Shown here: in pieces, positions 9,205 to 17,619 of the stretch
How positions within the stretch are numbered: position 1 is the stretch's first letter
Layout: each line of letters opens with the position of its first letter
Source: an uncultured Lachnospiraceae bacterium
Lineage (GTDB): Bacteria > Bacillota > Clostridia > Lachnospirales > Lachnospiraceae
Direction: 5' to 3'
DNA: 64,000 nucleotides
Assembly: GCA_910577175.1 (NCBI GenBank)
Contig: CAJTLU010000004.1
Coordinates: 124,001-188,000 of the forward strand
Made by a program: the position numbers and the translations under genes
The notes under the pieces: generated by a model
Database searches by the model: none
Seen by the model: only the letters and a program-made list of their open reading frames with translations
Told to the model about the DNA's origin: nothing

Positions 9205-10224
9205 CTATTTTTTGCCGTTGGTCTTACTCCAGACGCTTCTTGCACTAACAATTGCTGCCTGACGAAGAATATCTGATTCCAAAGCCCCGGCAGAGGAACT
9301 GTCCGGATGTCTGAATTTCATATGCGCAAACAACTTTGATGTTTGAAAATCACATGGAGAAGTGGCATTTTTCAACAGCTGGTCTACTGCCCGATACATA
9401 TCTTCCATATTTTTCTCCGCACAAACAGCCTCAAGTATCCGTGAGCATTCCTCATATTTCCCTATTTCAAATATACTGGTAACCGCTCCTATCTTCCCTG
9501 CCAGGAAATATACTTTCTCAATATCGCCTTCTTCCTGGGCTAATTCTATCATACATGAAAAGGCAGAAAGCAACGTCTGATACCCAAAAAACAACATCGT
9601 TTCAAACATCTCATATGCCTCTTCTGTTTTTCCCTGTTCCTTATATAATCTTCCTTGAATTACCACTTTCATAGGATCATAGTCAGAGAAATATTGTAAG
9701 TACTCCTCAGCCTTTGTATATTCCTTCTTTCTTAAATAAAAACCAATCAGGGAATCGGCGGCGTGGTGTTTTATCTCTTCCTTCTCATCACCTAATGCCA
9801 TTTCATACCATGCATTTATCTGCTTGTCATAGTTCTCCGGCTCAGTGCATGCGCCTGTCAGTCTCCTGGCATCCAGGCTTACCGCGATTTGCCAGATAAG
9901 CATATTGCAATTTGGATATTCCTTTACTCTTTCCAAAGCCCACTCATACACCGTTTCAAAGCTTTCTGTTTCAAACATTTCATCCATTTGCCGGATAATC
10001 CCGTTGATTTCAACTGCTGTCAGCTCCTCGTGAAACGACATCAACGTATCAAGTGAAATGCGAAGTAACCTGGCAATTGGAGCCAATAACTCAATATCCG
10101 GATTAGAATTCCCATTTTCCCATTTATTCACTGCCGGAGTCGTTACACCTAATCTGTTTGCCATCTCTTCCTGCGTCAGACCTGCTTCTTTTCTATAGTT
10201 TCGAATAACGCTGCCAATATTCAT
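9205..10224 (-). CDS. XRE-family regulator with TPR-like C-terminal domain
   Basis: A 339-residue cytosolic regulator. Residues about 1-65 are a Cro/CI helix-turn-helix (GLTQEEMANRLGVTTPAVNKWENG). Residues about 100-310 are helical repeats with the EAYEMFETML and KAEEYLQYF patterns of tetratricopeptide motifs, as in peptide-responsive (RRNPP/PlcR-like) regulators. A strong GGAGGT precedes the start. It is the first gene of the unit with the receiver-like protein and the ABC exporter. The 12-bp palindrome just upstream may be its operator. Whether it senses a peptide is inferred from architecture. Confidence 0.85.
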   Translation of the reverse strand: MNIGSVIRNYRKEAGLTQEEMANRLGVTTPAVNKWENGNSNPDIELLAPIARLLRISLDTLMSFHEELTAVEINGIIRQMDEMFETESFETVYEWALERVKEYPNCNMLIWQIAVSLDARRLTGACTEPENYDKQINAWYEMALGDEKEEIKHHAADSLIGFYLRKKEYTKAEEYLQYFSDYDPMKVVIQGRLYKEQGKTEEAYEMFETMLFFGYQTLLSAFSCMIELAQEEGDIEKVYFLAGKIGAVTSIFEIGKYEECSRILEAVCAEKNMEDMYRAVDQLLKNATSPCDFQTSKLFAHMKFRHPDSSSAGALESDILRQAAIVSARSVWSKTNGKK

Positions 10225-10245
10225 TTACAAACCTCCAAAAAAATT

Positions 10246-10257
10246 CAAAAGCTTTTG
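10246..10257. promoter_or_regulatory. Candidate operator palindrome upstream of XRE gene
   Basis: A perfect 12-bp palindrome caaaagcttttg, 22 bases before the XRE start, next to two GTTACAA copies on the minus strand. The rest of 10258-10440 is AT-rich, with another loose dyad around gttaattattgtttaac and no gene I can support. Autoregulation is a guess from position. Confidence 0.35.
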
Positions 10258-10442
10258 TAACTAAATTGTAACAAAAAAACAGATATCATACCATTGAATC
10301 GTTGTTAATTATTGTTTAACATTTTTAACTGTTGGTAAAACCATAAAAAACATTTTACTATCTTAAAAAATACTTGTATGGGGAATGAAGCATTGAAACA
10401 AGAAAAGAAATAAGAGATTTTGAAAATAAATACAAAAAGAAC

Positions 10443-10477
10443 AGAAAAAGGGACGCTTCCATACCGGAAACGCCCCT
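10443..10477 (-). terminator. rpsO terminator
   Basis: On the minus strand, a stem of GGGGCGTTTCC pairing with GGAAGCGTCCC and closing a short loop, followed by TTTTTCTG. It lies 25 bases after the rpsO stop. Confidence 0.85.
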
Positions 10478-10501
10478 CACACAACCATTTCTTTCGTCCG
10501 A

Positions 10502-10768
10502 TTACTTTCTCAGACCAAGACGCTCAATCAAAGAACGGTATCCTTCGAGATCGTTCTTCTTTAAGTACTCTAACATACCACGTCTCTGACCAACCATCTT
10601 CAACAGACCGCGTCTGGAGTGATGGTCCTTCTGGTTAACCTTCAAATGCTCGGTAAGCTCATTGATTCTTGCAGTAAGAAGTGCAATCTGAACCTCCGGC
10701 GAACCGGTATCGTTTGCATTTCTTCCATACGTTGCAATAATTTCTGCCTTTTTCTCTTTGCTAATCAT
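10502..10768 (-). CDS. rpsO: 30S ribosomal protein S15
   Basis: S15 binds 16S rRNA early in small-subunit assembly. It has 88 residues counted from MISKEKKAEI; AGGAGG lies eight bases before this ATG. The longer frame adds an unconserved N-terminus and is rejected. Conserved stretches include NDTGSPEVQIALLT, HHSRRGLLKMVGQRR and YRSLIERLGLRK. It is monocistronic: the terminator at 10443-10477 follows, and a roughly 90-base GC-richer leader (10769-10860) precedes, where S15 autoregulation would be expected. Confidence 0.97.
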   Translation of the reverse strand: MISKEKKAEIIATYGRNANDTGSPEVQIALLTARINELTEHLKVNQKDHHSRRGLLKMVGQRRGMLEYLKKNDLEGYRSLIERLGLRK

Positions 10769-10860
10769 AATCGTGACCTCCTGATTTATAAAATCGCCTG
10801 CCACTAGGAAGCGGTTGGAGTATCCGTCCTCTGAGCGGCGGCTTGCCTGAAAGCGTTATT
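10769..10860 (-). promoter_or_regulatory. Possible S15 autoregulatory leader
   Basis: The leader between the probable promoter and rpsO is more GC-rich than the flanks and contains potential pairings around gccgccgctc and ccgcttcc. Ribosomal protein S15 represses its own mRNA through such leaders in several bacteria. I cannot fold it reliably, so this is suggestive only. Confidence 0.3.
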
Positions 10861-10923
10861 ATTGTAGCACACCTGAAAGAAAAAGTAAAGCCTTTTTTTC
10901 CTTCTTGCGTTTTCCCTCTCTGT

Positions 10924-11676
10924 TTAAAACATTTCATCCAATAAGATGTAGTATTCTATCTTCCGGTAATCCGGCTCGATTCCTAACATTTCAAAAAATA
11001 TCCTCTCATATTCCGTGTCTGGATAGTAATCTCTGATATCCCGGACACAAAATGCAATATCAAGCCATTTATCGGCAACTCCGCATCTTGCCAGATCATA
11101 GAAATACGGCTCTTCCTCTACTATAAAAAAATTAGCTCCGATATCGCCGTGGGAAAAAGCAAGCTCCTCCGGCGGCCTGTTATTGCAAAGCCACGAATAC
11201 AGCTCCTCCGGTCCGGCAAAATCTGTTGTGTCCTGCCAATTTGTCATGTTCACATCAGCCAGATGATGCTCCAGCAAATAGTTTAACTCCTGTAAGCGGA
11301 TATCTAACCTTGACGAAAACCCACACCGGGATATGTCAACGGACCAAAGCTGCCGGAGCGCCTTAACTAAATAGGTAAGATACAACAAAGGAGTCCCGGC
11401 AAAATCATCGATATGCCGTCCCTTTATCTCACCCATGATTAAGTATTCTTTCTCTTCTGCCTGGCCATATTCCAAAAGAGCAGGAACATGCAGCCTATCC
11501 GACAGCCACTGCATTACCTCCGCTTCTCTCCGGACACTGTATGTTGTATTGGAAAATAGCTTATCTATCATTTTAAGATAATATGTAGTTCCGTCAATCC
11601 GGCATCTGTATACCTCTGCCGGAGACATTCCGTCAGAGCTCTTTTCTTTTTCGGTAATTCTATCAATATATCTCAT
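10924..11676 (-). CDS. APH(3')-like phosphotransferase
   Basis: A 250-residue member of the aminoglycoside phosphotransferase superfamily. It shows the catalytic HGDIGANF (Asp base plus Asn) and the metal-binding YDLARCGVADKWLDIAF, which parallels the DLGRxGxADRxxD block of APH(3') enzymes, and it ends in LLDEMF as that family does (LLDEFF). The length is close to APH(3'). No ribosome site is present; it begins five bases after the HD-GYP stop and is probably translated by coupling. There are no mobile-element signs around it, so this looks like a resident chromosomal gene. Actual aminoglycoside resistance is not shown. Confidence 0.75.
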   Translation of the reverse strand: MRYIDRITEKEKSSDGMSPAEVYRCRIDGTTYYLKMIDKLFSNTTYSVRREAEVMQWLSDRLHVPALLEYGQAEEKEYLIMGEIKGRHIDDFAGTPLLYLTYLVKALRQLWSVDISRCGFSSRLDIRLQELNYLLEHHLADVNMTNWQDTTDFAGPEELYSWLCNNRPPEELAFSHGDIGANFFIVEEEPYFYDLARCGVADKWLDIAFCVRDIRDYYPDTEYERIFFEMLGIEPDYRKIEYYILLDEMF

Positions 11677-11681
11677 ATGTA

Positions 11682-12758
11682 CTATACCAACAATTCCTCT
11701 ATTGTAAGCTCCGGATACTCTAACAGGTTAACAAACTCGGTTCCGCATAAAATAACCGGTCTGGAAAGCTTTTGCTTATTCAACATGATAATCTCTCCCT
11801 TGCGTCCGTCGTTTAACCGTACCCAGTTCTTAAGATAGGTCTGTACTATGTTCTCAACAAATACCAGTAAGTATTCCGGGTCAAACGCGCTTAAGCCCTC
11901 CCGTTCAAACATCTCGATTACCCTGAGCGGGCAGAGCGCCTCACGGTAAACACGCGCCGCCGTCATAGCATCATAAACATCCGCAATCGCTACCATCTTC
12001 GCATACTTGTCAATCTGATTGCCCCGCAGGCCTAACGGATAGCCGGAACCGTCATAGCGCTCGTGATGCATTAACGCCGCATTCTGGATATTGGCGTTAA
12101 ACCTTGCTTCAAACAAAATATTATAGCCTTCCATCGGATGTGTCTTCATTATGTTGTACTCTTCATTTGTCAGCTTTGCCGGCTTCTTTACAATCTTTTC
12201 CGGGATTCTCAGCTTCCCGATATCATGCAGCAAGCCACAGACGGTCGCAGTCTCCTTCTCCATTTCCGACATATTCATCCAGTCTGCAAATACGTTACAA
12301 ATCAGGGCAACATTCATGCAATGGTTAAAGGTGCTGTCATCATAATCCCGCATATTGTGCATAATATCAAACACATAGATGCCGCTGCGCGCATCGTCTA
12401 TCATGCTGGATGCTTTATTGCAAAGCTCTGATATCCCAAGCTTCTCGGACTGCGTTGCAATAATATCCCGGAAGGTGCCTTCCAGTCCCTTGACCCCTTT
12501 TTCATAATTTTCCTTAAACGCATGGAACTCTTCTGATTCCTTTACCACGGAGTGGGTATAAACCCTTTCGTAAGACCTGTCCAGCTCTTCTGCCTTTTCC
12601 TTGATAAAAATGGAATAAATACCATGAAACTCGAGCTTAACAATACTCTCTTCGGTCAACACTGTGTTTCTGCTCACGACTAAACTATTGTTTGCACTAT
12701 GGACGTCCCTTGCCACTTTCATTCCAGGTACTAATTCCGCTGTTTTTATTCTTTTCAT
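11682..12758 (-). CDS. HD-GYP domain protein, putative cyclic-di-GMP phosphodiesterase
   Basis: The 358-residue frame starts at ATG 12758 after AGGAAG; an upstream GTG extension is rejected. Residues about 1-60 are an N-terminal module like those before many HD-GYP domains (ELVPGMKVARDV). Residues about 120-320 form the HD-GYP domain: NHCMNVALIC, HDIGKLRIP, HHERYDGSGYPLGL and IADVYDAMT. Family members hydrolyse cyclic-di-GMP to GMP. The HD, GYP and metal residues all look intact. It is cytosolic with no sensor membrane segment. It lies between smpB and the APH-like gene on the same strand. Confidence 0.9.
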   Translation of the reverse strand: MKRIKTAELVPGMKVARDVHSANNSLVVSRNTVLTEESIVKLEFHGIYSIFIKEKAEELDRSYERVYTHSVVKESEEFHAFKENYEKGVKGLEGTFRDIIATQSEKLGISELCNKASSMIDDARSGIYVFDIMHNMRDYDDSTFNHCMNVALICNVFADWMNMSEMEKETATVCGLLHDIGKLRIPEKIVKKPAKLTNEEYNIMKTHPMEGYNILFEARFNANIQNAALMHHERYDGSGYPLGLRGNQIDKYAKMVAIADVYDAMTAARVYREALCPLRVIEMFEREGLSAFDPEYLLVFVENIVQTYLKNWVRLNDGRKGEIIMLNKQKLSRPVILCGTEFVNLLEYPELTIEELLV

Positions 12759-12795
12759 GGCTCTGCTTCCTTTCACAGTCTTTTTATCCACAGCG

Positions 12796-13269
12796 TCAGT
12801 AGAGGTTCTTTACCTTAAACTCCTTTTCTGCCTCCCGGCGCTGGTCTTTTTTCGCTATCGTTTCACGCTTATCGTACAGCTTTTTTCCCTTTGCAAGTCC
12901 GACCTCTATCTTTACAAGACTGCCCTTCAGATAGACGGAAAGCGGCACCAGGGTATACCCTTTTTGTGCCAGCGCTCCGGACATTTTATTTATCTCATGC
13001 TTATGCAGCAGAAGTCTCCGCACCCGCAGAGGGTCTTTATTAAAAATATTGCCTTTCTCATAAGGACTAATATGCATGCCGTATACATAAACCTCTCCCC
13101 GCTCGATACGGATAAAAGACTCCTTGATACTGCACTTCCCCATGCGGAGCGACTTTACTTCGGTCCCGCACAGTTCAATGCCTGCTTCATATTTATCCTC
13201 AATAAAATAATCAAAATACGCCTTTTTATTATTGGCAATCAGCTTGACTGCCTGCTTTGAACCTGCCAT
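12796..13269 (-). CDS. smpB: SsrA-binding protein
   Basis: Binds tmRNA and delivers it to stalled ribosomes for trans-translation. It has 157 residues counted from MAGSKQAVKLI, whose ATG 13269 is preceded by GAGGAAG; the longer frame runs back into rnr. Conserved blocks are IELCGTEVKSLR, KDPLRVRRLLLHKHEI, GYTLVPLSVYLK and AKGKKLYDKRE. It directly follows rnr (RNase R), a common pairing because both act on stalled-translation mRNA. The tmRNA gene is not visible next to it. Confidence 0.97.
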   Translation of the reverse strand: MAGSKQAVKLIANNKKAYFDYFIEDKYEAGIELCGTEVKSLRMGKCSIKESFIRIERGEVYVYGMHISPYEKGNIFNKDPLRVRRLLLHKHEINKMSGALAQKGYTLVPLSVYLKGSLVKIEVGLAKGKKLYDKRETIAKKDQRREAEKEFKVKNLY

Positions 13270-13300
13270 ATGCTTCCTCTCTGTTATTCCTACTTCCAGT

Positions 13301-15439
13301 TTACCGCGAAACAGGCAAAAAATCAATAGTCTTTAGCATTTTATCCACGCTGTTTATCCTGACTGTAAGCTTCTGCCCGAGCCGGTAAACCTGATGTGTG
13401 CTTTCCCCTGTCAGACAGTAGTTTTCTTCATCAAAAAAATAATAATCGTCAGTCAGACTCGATAAGCGTATCATGCCTTCTATCGTATTCGGAAGCTCGA
13501 CATACATCCCGTAATTGGTAATTCCGGAAATAATGCCTTCTGCTGTAAGACCGATGTGTTCCTGCGCATATTCGCACTTTTTCATCTTCTCTAACTCACG
13601 CTCTGCCTCTTCCGCAGTCCGCTCCGTCTTTGACGAATGTGTGGCCACCTCCGGCAGAATGCCGCGGTAATGGGCGCGTCTGTCCCCGTTTAAAGTTCCC
13701 CGCAGGTTTTCCTTGATAATACGGTGTATCTGTAAATCCGGATAACGTCGTATCGGCGAAGTAAAATGGCAGTAATACTTTGTTGCCAGACCGAAATGCC
13801 CTTCGCAGTCTACCATATATTTCGCCTGCTTCATGGAACGCAGGGTCAGCCTTGCAATCAGCGCCTCCTCCGGACTCCCGTCCGACTTCTCCAGCAGATT
13901 CTGCAGTACCTTCGGATGCGGCGCACTTTTTGAGCCCCGCAGATTATAGCCGAAATTCTGAATCAGAACGCCGAGTCTGCGGATTTTATCCTCATCCGGA
14001 CTCTCATGCACACGGTAAACAAACGGCACCTCCTGCCAGAAAAAATCCTCTGCCACAGTCTCGTTTGCCGCAAGCATAAAATCCTCAATCATACGGGTTG
14101 CCGTATTCCGCTCATAGGGCTTGATTTCAACCGGCATTCCTTTCTCATCCACAATAATCTTACTCTCCGGGAAATCAAAATCAATCGCCCCGCGTTCCTT
14201 TCTTTTCTGGCGCAGAAGTCCGGACACCTTTTCCATCAGAAGAAGCATCGGATACACCTCGCCGTATTCCTGTTCCAGCTCCTCTCGCTGTTCTTCCCCG
14301 GCAGCGAGCACCTTTGCTACTTCTGTATAGGAGGTTCTCCGGTTGACATGAATCACGCTCTCCGCCAGCCGGTGTCCGTAAATCGTCCCGTCCTCCTTTA
14401 ACTCCATCAGGCAGCTTAACGCAAGCCGGTCCTCCCCGGCATTTAACGAGCAGATTCCGTTGGAAAGCCGGTGCGGGAGCATCGGCACGACCCGGTCAAT
14501 CAGATATACGCTTGTCCCGCGCTTTCTTGCTTCCGCATCTAACGGCGCATTCTCCTTGACATACTCTGTTACATCTGCAATATGGACGCCGAGAAGATAG
14601 CCCTCATCCGTCCTTCGCAAAGAAACCGCGTCATCCAGGTCCTTTGCATCCTCTCCGTCTATTGTAATCATTACTTCATCGCGCAGGTCCAGCCGCCCGG
14701 CACATTCTTTCTCTGAAATCTTCTCCGGCACCCGTCCGGCTGCCTCCATCACCTCCGCCGGAAACTCGGTCGGAATCCGGAACGCACGCAGTACGGTTAG
14801 CAAATCGCTCCCCGGGTCATTGATATGGCCGAGAATTTCCGTCACCTTACCCACGGGATTCTGCCTGCCGTCGCCAAAGTCCGTCAGCCGTACCTCTACC
14901 TTATGGCCGCTTACGGCTCCCATTGTATCCGCCTTTTCAATAAAAATATCTCTTCCGAGCCTCTTGTCCTCCGCAATGACAAAGCCGTAACCCTTTTCTT
15001 TAAAAAAAGTACCGACTACCGTTTCGTTAGCGCGCTCCAAAATCTTTATAATACGTCCGGTATAAAGCCTTCCGCCGGAATCCGACTCAAATACCGCTGC
15101 CTGCACAACGTCCCCGTTCAACGCGCCAAGCGTAGAGCCTGCCTCGATATAAATATCCTCTCCGCCGTCCTCCGGTGATAAAAAGCCGAACTCCCTGGAG
15201 GTGCCGCGGTAGATACCGGTTTTCAATTCTGCCTTTTCCACATGGTAGCGCCCTCTGGTATCCATGACGACGCTTCCCTCCTGTAAAAGCGTCTCCAACA
15301 CCTGCTCTAACTCCTGCCTTGCCGCCTGCGGCACCTGAAGCACTGCCGCAATCTCACGCCTGCGCATCGGCACATACTCCGGCTCCTTCATAAACCTTAA
15401 AATCTGTTCTTTTCTCTTTCTCAAACTCTTTTCTGCCAT
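13301..15439 (-). CDS. rnr: Ribonuclease R
   Basis: A processive 3'-5' exoribonuclease for structured RNA. It has 712 residues from MAEKSLRKRKEQ (AAGGAG before ATG 15439). The order is an N-terminal winged-helix region (about 10-65), cold-shock domains (about 70-220), the RNB catalytic domain (about 255-590) with DGEDAKDLDDAVS, whose Asp cluster binds magnesium, and a C-terminal S1 domain (about 630-710) with GISGITNYGMYVEL. The length is typical. It is followed by smpB 31 bases downstream and preceded by secG, as in many Bacillota. Confidence 0.96.
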   Translation of the reverse strand: MAEKSLRKRKEQILRFMKEPEYVPMRRREIAAVLQVPQAARQELEQVLETLLQEGSVVMDTRGRYHVEKAELKTGIYRGTSREFGFLSPEDGGEDIYIEAGSTLGALNGDVVQAAVFESDSGGRLYTGRIIKILERANETVVGTFFKEKGYGFVIAEDKRLGRDIFIEKADTMGAVSGHKVEVRLTDFGDGRQNPVGKVTEILGHINDPGSDLLTVLRAFRIPTEFPAEVMEAAGRVPEKISEKECAGRLDLRDEVMITIDGEDAKDLDDAVSLRRTDEGYLLGVHIADVTEYVKENAPLDAEARKRGTSVYLIDRVVPMLPHRLSNGICSLNAGEDRLALSCLMELKEDGTIYGHRLAESVIHVNRRTSYTEVAKVLAAGEEQREELEQEYGEVYPMLLLMEKVSGLLRQKRKERGAIDFDFPESKIIVDEKGMPVEIKPYERNTATRMIEDFMLAANETVAEDFFWQEVPFVYRVHESPDEDKIRRLGVLIQNFGYNLRGSKSAPHPKVLQNLLEKSDGSPEEALIARLTLRSMKQAKYMVDCEGHFGLATKYYCHFTSPIRRYPDLQIHRIIKENLRGTLNGDRRAHYRGILPEVATHSSKTERTAEEAERELEKMKKCEYAQEHIGLTAEGIISGITNYGMYVELPNTIEGMIRLSSLTDDYYFFDEENYCLTGESTHQVYRLGQKLTVRINSVDKMLKTIDFLPVSR

Positions 15440-15483
15440 AAAACTCCTTTTGCACATCCGTTTCTCCACAGAATGCAATAAAC

Positions 15484-15530
15484 GGAAAAAACCCGGGGAA
15501 CAACGCTTTTGCAGTGTCCCTCGGGTTTTC
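15484..15530 (-). terminator. secG terminator
   Basis: An imperfect stem of AAAACCCGAGGGACA with TGTTCCCCGGGTTTT, ending in T residues on the minus strand. It sits between secG and rnr, so rnr may have its own promoter or depend on read-through. Confidence 0.75.
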
Positions 15531-15541
15531 TTCTATTTGCA

Positions 15542-15778
15542 TTACCATTCCATGTTCAATACAACTGAAATCACAATAAATAATGCAGCAAGAATCTTTG
15601 TTATCAGCTCTAACTTGCCTTCTATCGAACGCCCCTTATTTTTACCCCAGTAGGTTTCCGCCATACCGCTGATTGCACCAAGTCCTGCCGATTTGCCTTC
15701 CTGCATGATAACAACTGCTACCAGCGCGATACAAATCACTACATATAAAACTGTTACGACGATTCTTAACGCCTCCAC
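15542..15778 (-). CDS. secG: Protein translocase subunit SecG
   Basis: A small membrane subunit of the SecYEG channel. It has 78 residues and two membrane helices (about 5-25 and 57-75), joined by the conserved loop MQEGKSAGLGAISG. Size, topology and place just upstream of rnr/smpB match SecG in Bacillota. A GGAGGTGTA ribosome site precedes ATG 15778. Confidence 0.94.
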   Translation of the reverse strand: MEALRIVVTVLYVVICIALVAVVIMQEGKSAGLGAISGMAETYWGKNKGRSIEGKLELITKILAALFIVISVVLNMEW

Positions 15779-15910
15779 TTACTACACCTCCAGTACCGAG
15801 TATTTCCTTTTTTCCAAAGAATAACGCAAATCTCATTATAAAATATTTTATCTGCTTTGTAAAGACTTATTTTAAAATTATCGCAATTTTTCCCTTTTTG
15901 CCACTTTTGC

Positions 15911-17440
15911 TTATTTTCTGACTAACAGGGACTTTCCGGTCATTTCTGCCGGCTGCTCCATGCCCATCATCTCAATCATGGTAGGTACGATATCCGCAAG
16001 GCATCCGCCCTCCCGGAGCGTATAAGCAGAATCATAGTTTACAAGGATAAACGGAACCGGATTTGTGGTATGTGCCGTAAACGGAGTGCCATCTGCATCA
16101 ATCAGCTTCTCTGCATTTCCGTGATCCGCGCAGATAAACATCTGTCCATTCTTTTCTAACAGCGCATCGTATGCCTTTCCGACACACTCGTCCACTGCCT
16201 CGATTGCCTTGACTGCCGCCTCGATAATGCCGGTATGTCCTACCATATCCGGATTTGCAAAGTTTACGACAATGACGTCATACTTTTCGGAACGAATGGC
16301 CTCCACTAAATTATCCGCCACTTCATAGGCGCTCATCTCCGGCTGCATATCAAAGGTCGCTACCTTCGGGGAATTAACAAGAATCCGCTCTTCTCCGTCA
16401 AACTGCTTTTCCTCGCCGCCGTTAAAAAAGAAGGTAACGTGGGCATACTTCTGGGTCTCTGCCAGACGAAGCTGCGTCTTTCCGTGCTTTGCCAGATACT
16501 CGCCAAAAGTCATGGTAAGCTCTTCCGGCGGGAATGCGACAAGGACGTTCGGCATCTCCGCATCATACTGTGCCATGCAGACAAACGTGGTCGTAAAGAA
16601 GCCGTTCCTTCTTTCAAAGCCCTTAAAATCAGGGTCAACAAACGCTCTCGTCAGCTGTCTTGCACGGTCCGGACGGAAATTAAAGAAAATCACGCTGTCA
16701 TTTTCCTTCACCGTTCCGTCCTTTTCAATCACGGTCGGCAGCATAAACTCGTCAGTTACTCCATTTGCATAGGAATTTTTCACTGCCTGTACCGGACAGC
16801 TCTCTTCTACGCCTTCGCCGTATACTAACGCCTGATATGCCTTCTCCACTCTGTCCCATGCATTGTCACGGTCCATGGCATAGAAACGTCCTGCAATCGT
16901 CGCAATCTTTCCGACGCCGATTTCTTTCAGCTTTGCAGCTGCCTCTTCCATATATTCCGCTGCGGAAGACGGCGGAACGTCACGTCCGTCCAGGAAACAA
17001 TGTACATACACCTTCTCCAGACCATTGCGCTTTGCCATTTCCACAAGACCATACAGATGCTCCATATGGCTGTGTACGCCGCCCGGAGACAACAGTCCCA
17101 TCAGATGAAGCGCCGACTGGTTCTTTTTACAGTTCTCCATCGCTGCCACCAGCGCGGTGTTCGAAAAGAAATCCCCGTCCTGGATGGACTTTGAAATCTT
17201 TACTAACATCTGGTACACAATTCTGCCCGCACCGATATTCGTATGGCCTACCTCCGAGTTTCCCATCTGTCCGTCCGGAAGCCCGACTGCCAGACCGCTT
17301 GCCTCGCCGCTTACGACCGGATACATCGACATTAACTTATCCATCACCGGCTTCTTTGCCAGCGAAATTGCGTTTCCCTCGTTCTTCTCTCCCATTCCGT
17401 ATCCGTCCAGAATCATCAGCACTGTTGTCTTTTTGCTCAT
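15911..17440 (-). CDS. gpmI: 2,3-bisphosphoglycerate-independent phosphoglycerate mutase
   Basis: Interconverts 3- and 2-phosphoglycerate in glycolysis using two manganese ions. It has 509 residues from MSKKTTVLMIL (ATG 17440, AAGGAG upstream). Motifs seen are ILDGYG near the N-terminus, the phospho-serine segment QMGNSEVGHTNIGAG, DGRDVPP, FNFRPDRARQLT, VVNFANPDMVGHTG and CADHGNAE. The length is standard. No other glycolytic genes are adjacent, so it seems to be its own unit, divergent from the fusion gene at 17620. Confidence 0.97.
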   Translation of the reverse strand: MSKKTTVLMILDGYGMGEKNEGNAISLAKKPVMDKLMSMYPVVSGEASGLAVGLPDGQMGNSEVGHTNIGAGRIVYQMLVKISKSIQDGDFFSNTALVAAMENCKKNQSALHLMGLLSPGGVHSHMEHLYGLVEMAKRNGLEKVYVHCFLDGRDVPPSSAAEYMEEAAAKLKEIGVGKIATIAGRFYAMDRDNAWDRVEKAYQALVYGEGVEESCPVQAVKNSYANGVTDEFMLPTVIEKDGTVKENDSVIFFNFRPDRARQLTRAFVDPDFKGFERRNGFFTTTFVCMAQYDAEMPNVLVAFPPEELTMTFGEYLAKHGKTQLRLAETQKYAHVTFFFNGGEEKQFDGEERILVNSPKVATFDMQPEMSAYEVADNLVEAIRSEKYDVIVVNFANPDMVGHTGIIEAAVKAIEAVDECVGKAYDALLEKNGQMFICADHGNAEKLIDADGTPFTAHTTNPVPFILVNYDSAYTLREGGCLADIVPTMIEMMGMEQPAEMTGKSLLVRK

Positions 17441-17567
17441 TGCAGTTCTATCTCCTTTTCCATACATAGTTTAATCCATATTCAGATTTTAAATCCTACC
17501 CTAGTTTCTCACACTTTGCGCATTTTTTCAAGCCTGTTTTACAAAAAAGTGGAAAACAGATTTCTCC

Positions 17568-17596
17568 TTGTCAATTTTCCTTCTGTCCGCTATAAT
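17568..17596 (+). promoter_or_regulatory. Promoter of the nucleosidase/SPL operon
   Basis: TTGTCA (17568-17573) and TATAAT (17591-17596), 17-base spacer, followed by GGAGGAGG and ATG 17620. Confidence 0.75.
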
Positions 17597-17619
17597 ATAG
17601 GCGGAAAGGAGGAGGTTCC

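Noticed and set aside
12759..12795. tmRNA gene beside smpB
   Set aside because: The gap is too short and no tRNA-like ends are visible; ssrA must lie elsewhere.
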